From Aricia agestis (lineage: Eukaryota; Arthropoda; Insecta; Lepidoptera; Lycaenidae): 64,000 bases of DNA. Below the pieces are notes generated by a model. That model did not search any database. It saw only the letters and a list, made by a program, of their open reading frames with translations, and was not told the DNA's origin. The DNA lies in the NCBI RefSeq assembly GCF_905147365.1, contig NC_056428.1, positions 11,872,001 through 11,936,000 on the forward strand. Reading direction: 5' to 3'. Positions 30,905 through 40,454 of the stretch are shown in pieces. The first letter of the stretch is position 1, and every line of letters starts with the position of its first letter. The translations under genes were made by a program, and so were the position numbers.

Positions 30905-31713
30905 CCGACTTCCAAGGTAAAAACAATAATAACATCCTTATAATATAAACTAAAAAGTATTAAATAATTTTTCCTATCTAATAGTGCCTTTTTCCGAATT
31001 CGGCTAAACCTCAACTATTTCTGTACTCAATCTTCATCATTTTGAAGTCGGTACCAGATAGCTGAATCTTTAGTTCTCTGACAGAATATTTGTAACTTTT
31101 GGAACTGGCAGAAAACAGATGATCTTATCTGAAGATTACGAAAATCTCAAATGCGAATTTCTTCTAAAAGGAGAGTTTACTGGCGGTGGAAACGGTAAGT
31201 AGGGGTTTTTCTCACCCAAAACAATCCTACTTAACCCATGTCACCAACATTTAATTGACGTAGGTTCCTAAGCCTTAGCCAAATTTTTCTAAGTATTTCC
31301 ATACTAACGAGGGTCACATTTCGGCCTGTCATTCGACAGGGGTTGATTTTTGAGAAAAGTTTATCTGAGCTTTTTTGCTTCCCTTCGCGCCCCCTATAGA
31401 CTAACCATAGTATACCTTGGTGCAAAATCTTACGTTTTGGTAGCATATGCTTAGGATGCTTTTCATAAAACCAAAATCACCATATGTTTCCATATAAATT
31501 TTGAGGAGTTCCCTCGATTACTCATGGATCCCATCATTAGATCACCACTTTTGTGAAAATGGGACCAAATTGGAGTGAAACCTAATATAACAAAACAAAA
31601 ATTTTGAAAATCTGTTCACAAACGGTGGAGTAGTGGTCGAACATACAAAAAAAAATAAAAAAAAAATATCCACAGCCGAATATATAACCTCCTTGTTTTT
31701 TGGAAGTCGGTTA
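30905..31713. mobile_element. ~0.8-kb repeat bounded by TTAA(AA)CCGACTTCC
   Basis: The left end AAACCGACTTCCAA and right end TTTTTTGGAAGTCGGTT are inverted. TTAA occurs at the outer edge of both. The right part (CACAGCCGAATATATAACCT) matches fragments at 19500-19576 and 48256-48312, and CCGACTTCCAAAAA also occurs in the Helitron at 7404. No coding domain is recognised. Confidence 0.55.
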
Positions 31714-32656
31714 AAAATAATGTTTTACACACCCTCATACCTACCCACCAAAATTGGAATTTGCGAAAAAAATAATCTTTAAAAAAAACTACGTGTACTA
31801 AATACCAGTAAATACACTAAATACCACTAAGTACCAAAAATTGTGAGCCACATCTAGAATTCAGTTCATAAAGATTAAATGCTCAAGACGAAAACACGAT
31901 TACTCAAATAATGCTCGATAGTTTCTTTTTTACAAAAAACCTTGTTTGAGACACATTTTTGCTTGGATCTTCGAAGTTTGCTGTCTTTTCTTCACTATTT
32001 TTTAATATCTAAAAAGGTATTGATAAAACCTAAATTTGCTCAAAATGCTTTTTTCATAATCATCATAGTTCGTCTTTTATTCAAGTAAAACTAACTCGGC
32101 GATGATTCCGAGCCGTCCTTTTTCACCTGGCATATGAAAGACGGGCGTGAGTGTGAAGAGAGAAGGACGATGTTTGATTTTTAGAGTCAGGTGAGCTCTT
32201 AATGTCAAATGTACATGTTAATTATGTTATTGTAGGTAAGCACCTAAAGGATATAAGAATCATAGCATTCGTATTTAGCATACAAAGTTAGGACATCATT
32301 CTCGTTTATTAATTGAGAGTAGACATCATTAACACGACGTCAAAGTAGAGTTTGAGTTTTTGGTTTTGCGTGAAATACTTATCTACTATATTTGATTATA
32401 CTTTGAATACTAAAAAGCTGCATATAGAATTCAATAATTAAATTAACACCAAAGAATCTTACAATAACAAAATATGAACTTTAATGACGACTCATATTTT
32501 ACATATCGGATTTAATTAGCATAATTTAATAATAACCTTAAAAACAAATGAAAATTAAATGGCAATTACATATGTACAATATTACGTTAAAATATTACAT
32601 GTGGGATTGTGGGAGTCTCCATATTTGGCGCGACGGGTTTTAAAAAGGTTTCAAGG
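31714..32656. other. AT-rich intergenic DNA
   Basis: Around 31795-31840 there are three ACTAAATACCA(G/C)TAA-like units in tandem. No gene is recognised. Confidence 0.4.
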
Positions 32657-32945
32657 TGTGTGACTCGTTCAATGTTACGAAAGGATAACTTGACATTGTT
32701 ACCTTTGAGGCATTTCCACAGCATCCGATCCCGGATCCGATATCCGACATTGGATTGATAATGTAAAAGATATATGCAATTCTTCTTTAATGTAGCGAAA
32801 TAATAAGGATGACATTGTTACTTTTTGAGCATTTCCACTTCATCCGACAATATAAAGACAGATCTGTGCGACTTCTTGAATATAACGAAAGGATAAGGAT
32901 AACTTGACATTAATACCTTTGATCATTTTAGTGTGCTTGATTAAC
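32657..32945. repeat. Degenerate tandem repeat, three ~90-118 bp units
   Basis: The anchor CGAAAGGATAACTTGACATT and its variants occur at 32678, 32796 and 32886. Each is followed by TTACCTTTGAGGCATTT-like text, and the first two also by CCACAGCATCCGA-like text. Units have diverged with indels, so this is an old local duplication. It is not coding. Confidence 0.6.
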
Positions 32946-32996
32946 AATAATTTTTGTGCACTTGTTTTTAACTATGTACTTATTTGCGAAAACTTT

Positions 32997-33226
32997 TAAG
33001 ACTGGGTTGCACCAGAGGCGTGGTTAAAGTTAAAGTTTAACTAAAGTTATTTTTATAGTTAAATATGGCGTCCTTTAGCTTTAACTTTAACCTTAACTTA
33101 GCCGGAGAAATTCACGTATGAGCAGAGGTAAGGACGCCATATTTAACTTTAACCAAAGATTTGACATTTTGCACTGTAGTTAAAGTTACAGTTAAAATTA
33201 AAGTTAGCTGGTGCAACCCAGTCTAA
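32997..33226. mobile_element. MITE family C, complete, TAA TSD
   Basis: The element 33000-33223 has perfect inverted ends GACTGGGTTGCACCAG and is flanked by TAA on both sides (32997-32999 and 33224-33226). The interior is full of GTTAAAGTTA and its complement and contains TATTTAACTTTAACCAAAG. The TWA TSD fits PIF/Harbinger. Confidence 0.85.
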
Positions 33227-33764
33227 ATGGCTTATACATAGTTACAATTTAGTTAAGTTAATTTATAATAATACCTGTAAGTTTTCCGAAGAAATAAAAT
33301 AATAATATTATAAAGTATGACACTTATAAAGTATAAAACTTGCGTTTCCTACAGTTTCTTATAAAAGACGATTTCAAAATACATACATCCGCAATACGAT
33401 TTACAAATAATTCAAAATATTATTTTACTAGTTTCTGATAAGTACTTATATGATATCGCTCGTACGATCACGATATACCTAAATCGCTCTGACGCTGCCG
33501 TTTTTTCTACTTCACGAGCAAAAAGTAATACATTAGCAATAATAATGGCATTCATTAATAAGGACAGAGGAGTGATTCATATAGTTACATAACTTATATG
33601 TAAAGTAATTAACAATGTTAAGCCATGATGTATAAATACATTTTAATGTCTAATTAAATTCTTTAATAGTTAATAGATTTTAATATTAATTTAGCACCGT
33701 TGTTACTAAGAAAGGAATTGAATTTAGAGGTGATAATATAATTATAATAACCAGTAACCACTCA
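33227..33764. other. AT-rich intergenic DNA
   Basis: No feature is recognised. Confidence 0.4.
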
Positions 33765-33892
33765 TTATGCTAAGTACTCAGATACGGTCTACTACTACTA
33801 CTCACTATCGAGCAATGCTGAATGTGTGGACGAAATCCCGAGCCGCGGGTTTTGCTCGATCGAGCAAAACCGTATGTCAGTACTTAGCATTA
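33765..33892. mobile_element. 122-bp MITE, TGCTAAGTACT ends, TTA TSD
   Basis: The element 33768-33889 has inverted ends TGCTAAGTACT(C/G)A(G/C)ATACGGT and is flanked by TTA on each side. It contains the palindrome TTTTGCTCGATCGAGCAAAA at 33850-33869. The open frame at 33767-33991 starts in it and is incidental. Confidence 0.8.
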
Positions 33893-34931
33893 GATTTACT
33901 TGAGCTACAGGATGTAGTCATGCGAAAGAAGAGAGACAGGTTAGGTTTTAAAAAAGCTTTACAATGTGTTATTAACATATATAATACATAATATTATGAT
34001 GAACATAATATTATTTATTTATCCATTCTGATATTATAAATTAAAATGTGACTGTTACTTATTAGACGCTTAAACTTCTGCTGACGTAATCATGCCGAAC
34101 TTCCGCCGCGGAACTTCGGCATGGTGTGTTTATAGACATAAAGAGCAAACTACCCAATCGTTGCCCTCCATCATATTATCTACTGGCAATTTTTTTTTAT
34201 AAACTAGGAATAATATAATTTTCTGTAGTACGAACTACAGAAAATCCTATTATTTGCATTCCTATTCCATAATATAATAACTTCCAGTCAATAAGCCTTA
34301 TGTCCCATCTGCCCCAATAATTATTCTCGGTATTTCCATAAAAATTTAATACAACTGTAAAGAAGTACTCTACAAAAGCTACACTTTTACAAACAAATCT
34401 ACCAAAATAGTAACAACTACAGGCTGTATTGCTGCAATAAATGGCTCAGCTGTTATTGTAATGAGTGCTCACGAAACAAGTTCGAACCGACCGCGGAACG
34501 AATCGACCGTCGCCCTTTCGAAGACTTTAACGCGTTTGAGCTTTTTTGGTCACGATTTTCGTTATTCGTATACGTTTCAACTTTAAAGTTAAGATGTACT
34601 TAGATTTTGATCATGGCATATTATAAAGTATCTAGATTCTAGATGTATATGTACCTAGATTACAATAATCTCAAAAGTTGTAATCACCTTCAAAGTTATT
34701 ATTAGGATTTTAATGTTGGTAAAAGTTTATTCAAAGCTTATTAAAACTATGTAATTCAAAATAATAAATCAACAATTAATTAGCTGTTAAGTTAATAGGC
34801 TCTTCTTAAATAAGGATTAAAATATAGAAACTAGGTAGAGAATGGATTGGTCGATGTAAAATGTGAACAAAGTCAACATCAAGGCACTTGACACTTCACT
34901 GTCTTCTTAGCGCACATAAACAAACTTGTAT
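33893..34931. other. Intergenic with two small palindromes
   Basis: 34091-34123 is a near-perfect palindrome (CATGCCGAACTTCCG mirrored). 34218-34245 is a perfect hairpin (ATTTTCTGTAGT, loop ACGA). About 34470-34530 is a unique CpG-rich patch (GAACCGACCGCGGAACG). No gene is seen. Confidence 0.5.
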
Positions 34932-35179
34932 AGCTATACTATGCGCTTTCGTCTTCAATTTTCGTCATCTACTTTCATTCAGCTTTCGTTTTGGCGCATT
35001 CCATGATTGAATGCGTCAACGAACGCAACGCCAACTGTCATTTTTAATAACAAAGCGAAAGTTTTGGATACGGATTACGGTCAGAGAGCATGCGTCGCGG
35101 GCATGCCTCACATTCGCTGTTGACTGTGCTATAACGCATGCCCTTGACGAACAGAAAAGGCACAGTGTGAACAAAGCAT
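34932..35179 (-). mobile_element. MITE family H, copy 1
   Basis: It is an inverted relative of 52161-52382. Shared blocks are ATGCGCTTTCGTCTTCAATT, GAATGCGTCAACGAACG, GCATGCCTCACATTCGCTGT, TGCCCTTGACGAACAG and GGCACAGTGTGAACAAAGC. The left TIR has lost 'tgtccac'. Open frames 35011-35300 on both strands fall in or near it. Confidence 0.75.
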
Positions 35180-35431
35180 ATAGTTTACATGCATTACTGT
35201 AAAAGTGTTTAACGTCTATGTTTACTATTTTAAATCTATTTCCATCTCGCGTGCGAAATGTTTTTGGCGCGATAGATGTAAACAGTTGCTTATACTTCAA
35301 CGATCCGACGCTGTTATAGTTCCAATATATTATTAATGTGGTACTAGTGGTACTAGTGAATGATCGGAAACGGCATGGCTTCAGATAAGCTATATTTGCA
35401 GTTGAGAATTAAAACTAAAATTATTATATCA
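35180..35431. other. Intergenic
   Basis: No feature is recognised. Confidence 0.35.
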
Positions 35432-35633
35432 CTAGATGACGCTCGGAGCTCCGTTGCCCGTATTATATCGCGCGGGAAGCGTTCATTATTCCGGGATTTA
35501 AAGTATCCTATGTCCTTCCCTTGGACTCAAAGTATCTCCATACTAATTCAGCAGAATCGGTTAAGCGGTTTTGCGTTAAGAGGTAACAGACAGACAGACA
35601 GACTCTGCTTTCGCATTTATAATATTAGATGGA
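35432..35633 (-). mobile_element. 202-bp Helitron, minus strand
   Basis: A|CTAGATGACGCTCGGAGC opens it and TTATAATATTAGATGGA|T closes it. TATGTCCTTCCCTTGGACTC, CAGAATCGGTTAAGCGG and a GACA run lie between, as in the 7532 copy. Confidence 0.75.
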
Positions 35634-36130
35634 TACTTAAATAATCAACGTCGATTATGCTCAGTCATAGTCGAGTGTCCCTCTATATTATGTTTGTAAT
35701 CGCTTGTCCATCATTGGACAGCAGGGCTAGCATAGCAACAGTGGACATTGGAAAGAATCGACATACTGACAGATTTTGTCGACAAAATGGCGGATTTCCA
35801 TTGTCTAACTTCACTTTGTCTATTCTTCCGTAGAAAGAAACCGTGCTGGTGTAGTAGAGGCTGTGGTGAGTAGAGGCTGAAATAGTCCAAAATAATATGT
35901 TACATACTATATACGTCATTAGTCATTATATTCCCACTATCAAATTATACAAGTTGGCGTATTATATTCTGAGCCTTAAAATTTAATTAACTACAAGTAC
36001 TAGTTAATTAAGTTTTTGACCTTTCATGTACACTTGTTTTGCTATCCTCACTTTGTGTCATTAATTTAAATATATTCACTTTTATCTTTAACGTAATTAA
36101 GAGTTTTAAATATAAATTTATTTGATTCGC
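35634..36130. other. Intergenic
   Basis: The minus-strand frame 35683-35919 is unsupported. Otherwise the DNA is AT-rich. Confidence 0.35.
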
Positions 36131-37195
36131 TTTTTAGGGTTCCGTAGTCAACAACGAACCCTTATAGTTTCGGTCTGTCCGTCCGTCCTCCGTCTGTCTG
36201 TCCGCGGTTTTGCTCAGCGACTATACTATAAGACCTACAAACTACGAATAATAAAAACTAATAAAAAGTAACTCCGTCAAAAAACATGCTCCGCAATACT
36301 TGTTAAAAAAATGTACCTTAGGTACACATTTCAATATATTTGCAATATTTAGGTGACCGTGAGCGGTACTAGGCTGACGTTACATGACAGATCAAAAGGA
36401 ACCACATTTAAAACGGTAATAGTATTCCTTAGTTTTTATTATTCGTAGCCTTCAAAGCTATAATTCAGCATGAATGCACATCTTAATGATGCCGACAAAA
36501 TCTTATATATAAAATTCTCGTGTCACAGTTCGTTCCCGTACTCCTTCGAAACGGCTTGACCGATTCTCATGAAATTTTGTGAGCATATTGAGTAGGTCTG
36601 AGAATCGGCCAACTATTTTTCATACCAAAAATTATTTATATGGCAAAACAACGTTTGCCGGGACAGGTTGTATATAAAATCTTTGAAAAAGAGTTTTTAC
36701 GCTACCTCCCAGTCCCCTACACATCAATGCGGGGGTGATTTTTTTCGCGTCCACCCCACCGTTTGGGGTGTCGTTGGATAGATTTTTTAAAAATATTACG
36801 AGTATTTACAGATCATTTTCCGATTTGGGGATCCATTTGTGAAATGTGAAGTTTCAAAGTGGAAAAAATCGTTAGAGTCCAGTGTCCCGGCCCCTTCTAC
36901 CAGCTAAACGGTGCTTCTGGAAATGTGAAAAAAATCACGAGAGTAAATGTGTCGAATTTAAAAGGAAAACTATCACGACTAAGATGATTTTATAAGTTAT
37001 TGAGTAATAGCCGATCAACTAAAAAAATGTATTCGTAGAAGTACAAGGAGCTTTTCGTTCCAAATCCTTTGAACGTACCTAACTGAGATGATGTTGTTAG
37101 TAGTGCATTCATTGACCATACAAAAAATTATCAAACACTACCGGTACTGCGGAACCGTATATTGTGCGTGGCACGACACGCACTTTTTCGGTTTT
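36131..37195 (-). mobile_element. ~1.07-kb SINE/LINE-tail-like repeat interrupted by a Helitron
   Basis: On the minus strand it starts CGAAAAAGTGCGTGTCGTGC, CACGCACAATATACGGTTCC, a variant of the GGCCAAGTGCGAG tRNA-like head, and ends with GGACAGACAGACGG-type text and GGAACCCTAAAAA. A complete Helitron copy lies inside (36501-36670). The ends are clear, but the ~1-kb interior has no open frame that I recognise. Confidence 0.5.
36501..36670 (+). mobile_element. 170-bp Helitron (TCTTATATATAAAATTCTCG type)
   Basis: It begins TCTTATATATAAAATTCTCG after an A and ends AACGTTTGCCGGGACAGGTT, where GTTG replaces the usual CTAG. GACCGATTCTCATGAAATTT and GAGAATCGGCCAAC are family blocks. A longer relative is at 53622-53931. 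Confidence 0.75.
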
Positions 37196-38351
37196 AAAGT
37201 TTCAATCCTGTAAAGTGCTTCACAGAAGTTCTTTACCATATTTAGATTTAATTACTTACCTCTAAAAAGAGAACTCGACATATTTATTTTTATAGAGTAA
37301 AATTGTAGAGTTTTCTATATTTTAACGGACGAAAAAACTGAAAGAGGTTAGGAACCTCTTTGAAGAATTGCATAAACATAAAATTTTTTTTTTTTTCAAG
37401 TAGAATGATACCGACTCCAAACTTATGAAGATGGATTTCTCTAGAATTATTGTAATTTTAGCTGAATCAAAAGGAGTATTTAGCAACATTTTCACGGCAA
37501 CATGTTTTTTTACGTTTGGTTCACAAATCTTTAAAAAAATCTATAACTTTGTAACTTGAACCATTAAGAACGGGTGCAATTTATGCTTGTTTAATTTAAT
37601 CTGTTGATTTTAATTAAGCAACATAAAAGTTTATATCCCCGTCCGATCGTAAAGTTTCCAATACCAGTGATCTAACGGTAACGTCAAAACGAATAATATA
37701 CGTGTAATACTTCAAGGTGACCGTGGTCAGACGGATCGAAATGTGTGGGCGAAATGTAGAGACCACGTAGAGACCTTAGCGACAATAAGACGCGTATAAA
37801 TCTCTAGGCATTATACTATTTAATACTTTTCACTAACGCTTCCCGTACCTTACACCCTTCGATCAAATATTTGATCGAAGTTCACACCTCTAAAACAAAA
37901 TCGCGTAGGAACCTTGCATTTTTGCTAGTTAAAAAGCAGCCTTGTGTATTCTTTTATCTACTCTATATTCGAGGAAAGTTTTAGCAAAATGCGTTGATTA
38001 CTTTAAAAGATCTAAGTAATAATATATAACTTTGATTTACTAGTAATAAGTAAACTGGCAAATAAAGATGAGATAGAACGAAATATAAAAATGTCCGTCT
38101 TTTTATCACGTGGTTCCTTTTGCAACCGGCACGATCTAGACTCATCAGCCCATTAATGTGCTGAGACGAAAATAGACTCGTTTATTACGATTTAACTAAA
38201 AACTCGATCGCTCATCCTCTAAACAAAGATCTACATTCCTAAATCACGTTAGCTCATGCTCTACATGTACAGTTTGTGAAGATTGTACAAAATTCAAAAC
38301 TTTGACACTACCTTTCTACACAGACTTACTTGTACCTGTCTACTCTGCTTG
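37196..38351. other. Intergenic, one perfect 24-bp palindrome
   Basis: 37857-37880 is the perfect palindrome CTTCGATCAAAT/ATTTGATCGAAG. Its flanking octamers CTTACACC and TTCACACC agree at 6 of 8 positions, so it may be another tiny palindromic insertion. The rest is single-copy. Confidence 0.45.
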
Positions 38352-38432
38352 TACCTCGAATCGAATAGTATAGTCTATCACAGAATACACATATTGTATT
38401 CTGTCACAGACTATACTATTCGATTCGAGGTA
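38352..38432. repeat. 81-bp hairpin, 37-bp arms
   Basis: The left arm TACCTCGAATCGAATAGTAT... (38352-38388) pairs with 38396-38432 with two mismatches and a 7-nt loop. TA sits at both edges, so a TA-target MITE is plausible. Its size and few mismatches also fit a pre-miRNA-like fold. It lies just upstream of the CpG-rich block. Confidence 0.75.
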
Positions 38433-38524
38433 GAGCCTACGCCTTTGTTGCTAAAACCTCAAACATCTCGTTCTCTACATAGAGCTAGTGGATAGTCGAT
38501 TGATAACTTTCATGTTGCATCACG

Positions 38525-39082
38525 AGGCGAGATGTGGCCGGGCCGGGCGAGGCGCCTCGCGGCCGGAGCCAACATTCGGTGGCAACGTTCACGCAGGAAT
38601 TCATTTAGCTCCGATAAGTGTCCGGTTTCAGTCTGGCACGACGTCGTTGCACTTAGTTATTCATGTGTCGAGGCGCGGGCGGCGCGGGCTGCGAGGGGCG
38701 CGGGTCGCGGGGCATACTTACTACGTGATTAATCCCCCCTCCCCTCCCCCTCCCGGGCCGGGCGGGCGTACTCGCGCCGGGTTTCCTCGTCCCCGCGCCT
38801 CACGGCCACTCACTACGCACGGGGCCCCTCGTACTTCGTAGTGCCGCCGCCAGTCGCACCGCGACCCGCGCCAACGTCGCACCTCCCGCGCTCGAGAGCC
38901 TCGCCCGTGTGACCGCAGTGAACCGCGCGATACCAGTGCCGAATGTTGGACGTCCCGCCCGTGTTTTTCCGTTGGAATTCGAGCGCCCACGAAACCAGTT
39001 CGGCCGGCGCCCTCGGATCCGCGTCTCAGCGACCCGCGACTTGAGATGCGCCCGTGACCGTCTTTCGACAGTGCCACGAAAC
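38525..39082 (+). promoter_or_regulatory. CpG-rich promoter / 5' untranslated exon candidate
   Basis: This is the densest G+C and CpG region of the window (GGCCGGGCCGGGCGAGGCGC near 38533, a C-rich tract at 38735-38760, GGCGCCCTCGGATCCGCGTC near 39004). GTTTCAGTCTGGC at 38625-38637 contains an arthropod initiator-like TCAGT. GTAAGG at 39083 in ACGAAACGTAAGG is a good plus-strand splice donor. Together these suggest the transcription start and a non-coding first exon of a plus-strand gene whose coding part is outside the window. Several overlapping frames on both strands are what CpG-rich DNA gives by chance. Confidence 0.4.
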
Positions 39083-39088
39083 GTAAGG
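39083..39088 (+). other. Candidate 5' splice site
   Basis: GTAAGG follows ACGAAAC and is the strongest plus-strand donor in the GC-rich block. It marks the presumed end of the untranslated first exon. It rests on motif match alone. Confidence 0.3.
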
Positions 39089-39166
39089 ATTCCTCGTTCA
39101 TGCTATTATACCGCCTTCCTATTTGCATGGCGCATACGAGTGGTTTTATTTTCGTCTGGCCGGCGT

Positions 39167-39996
39167 GTGTGGTGTAGTGATGTAACGAATGTTGGATTTT
39201 TCACATTCGCGAATGCGAATGCGATTGCGAATATTTATCTTCAACACTCGCGAATGCGAATGCGAATGCGAATGCAAATGCGAATATTTTAAAATTTCAA
39301 AAAAAGCGCGCGTAAAATGTTCGACAAGTTTGACGTTTCGTGTCGGCCATCTTTAAATTGAACATAGCCGAACCGATATTGCTTATAGTCTGTCAAGAAA
39401 GTGAAGAAATTAAAAAGTGGCAACATCGTAGTGTCGCCCCTTTTTTCTTAGATTCATTTGAAAGGGAAGACACTACGATGTTGCCACTTTTTAATTTCTT
39501 CACTTTCTTGACAGACTATAATTGAATGAATTTAGTCACAGAAAGTTCATTCTAAAAGTTTTATTTTGTTTTGAGGTTAGTTTTATGTTTTATGTTTCAA
39601 GTAATTGTTTAGTTTTTTAGTAAATAGAAATTGTAAACTTTATTTAAAAATGATAGTAAAGTAATAATATACTACTAAATGAATGCGAACCTTACATAGT
39701 ATACCAACAAGGCTGATATTGTTAGATTTGATAAAATCTCTGAAGTTATTTTTTCATAAATGACTAATGAGGCTTTAATTAAGAATGTAAAAGTATGATT
39801 TAATAAAAAAATCTAAGTGTTATCTATTGTATTATTATATTATTTCAAATGCATGCATATAATAATTTTCTTTTTGATTATTAAAATATTCGCATAATTT
39901 TTGCGAATGCGAATGCGAATGCGAATATTGAAAAATACGCGGATATTCGGGAATGCGAATGCGAATGCGAATATCCGTTACATCACTAGTGTGGTG
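39167..39996. mobile_element. 814-bp hAT-like element with perfect 8-bp TSD, GCGAAT arrays
   Basis: The element 39175-39988 has inverted ends TAGTGATGTAACG and CGTTACATCACTA, flanked by GTGTGGTG at 39167-39174 and 39989-39996. Subterminal GCGAAT hexamer arrays lie at 39208-39286 and 39903-39974. It interrupts the GC-rich block ~85 bp after the putative donor. A foldback MITE is nested inside. There is no transposase. Confidence 0.9.
39383..39521. mobile_element. 139-bp foldback MITE, perfect 53-bp arms
   Basis: 39383-39435 (TTATAGTCTGTCAAGAAAGT...) is the exact inverse complement of 39469-39521, with a 33-nt loop. The ends TTATAGTC/GACTATAA suggest a TA target. It is nested in the hAT-like element, and the perfect arms suggest recent activity. 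The frame 39340-39525 is an artefact. Confidence 0.9.
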
Positions 39997-40160
39997 GTAC
40001 GGGCGTGTGTGTGTGTGTGTGTGTGCGTCCGCCGAGACGGCTGCTCCCCGCTGGCCGCTTTATTTAGGTTGTTTCTGAGCGTATCACGGAGTCGGCACTC
40101 CGCCCTCGCTCCACGTCTCTACTCTACCTACCGCGCCGCGCCGGGATATGTATTCGTCTG
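39997..40160 (+). promoter_or_regulatory. Continuation of the GC-rich block (probable first intron)
   Basis: Beyond the hAT-like insertion the high-G+C sequence resumes (GTCCGCCGAGACGGCTGCTC, CGCGCCGCGCCGGGATATG). It includes a GT microsatellite at 40004-40025. Removing the insert makes this continuous with 38525-39166. Confidence 0.35.
40004..40025. repeat. (GT)n microsatellite
   Basis: Eleven uninterrupted GT units. Confidence 0.9.
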
Positions 40161-40454
40161 CAGTACGACAAACGTGAAACGTATTTATTGTTCGTATTGA
40201 ATGAAAACAGGTTAATTGCTTTTTCAGCCTTGAACACGTTAAATATACATTTCGTTCGAGCGCCGGTAGTTAGTATGACACTTTCCGAAGTGCTAAACAC
40301 AATATTACAAAAACACATTACAGATTTAAACACTAAACTAGTTTTATCCACCTATAACCTTCAAGGTGTCCTTGTGATTATGTATTCGGAAAGCTAGCGT
40401 CGGATTTACCGAATATAAATCATTCCGAGATCGTTGAAGTCGCTTTATTTATTA

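Noticed and set aside
35016..35300. 94-codon minus-strand frame
   Set aside because: It overlaps the inverted MITE family H copy and an opposite-strand frame over the same bases.
38488..39292. Several open frames in the GC-rich block (66-135 codons)
   Set aside because: They overlap on both strands, have Arg/Pro/Gly-rich compositions typical of translated CpG-rich DNA, and one runs into the hAT-like GCGAAT array. A non-coding exon is more likely.
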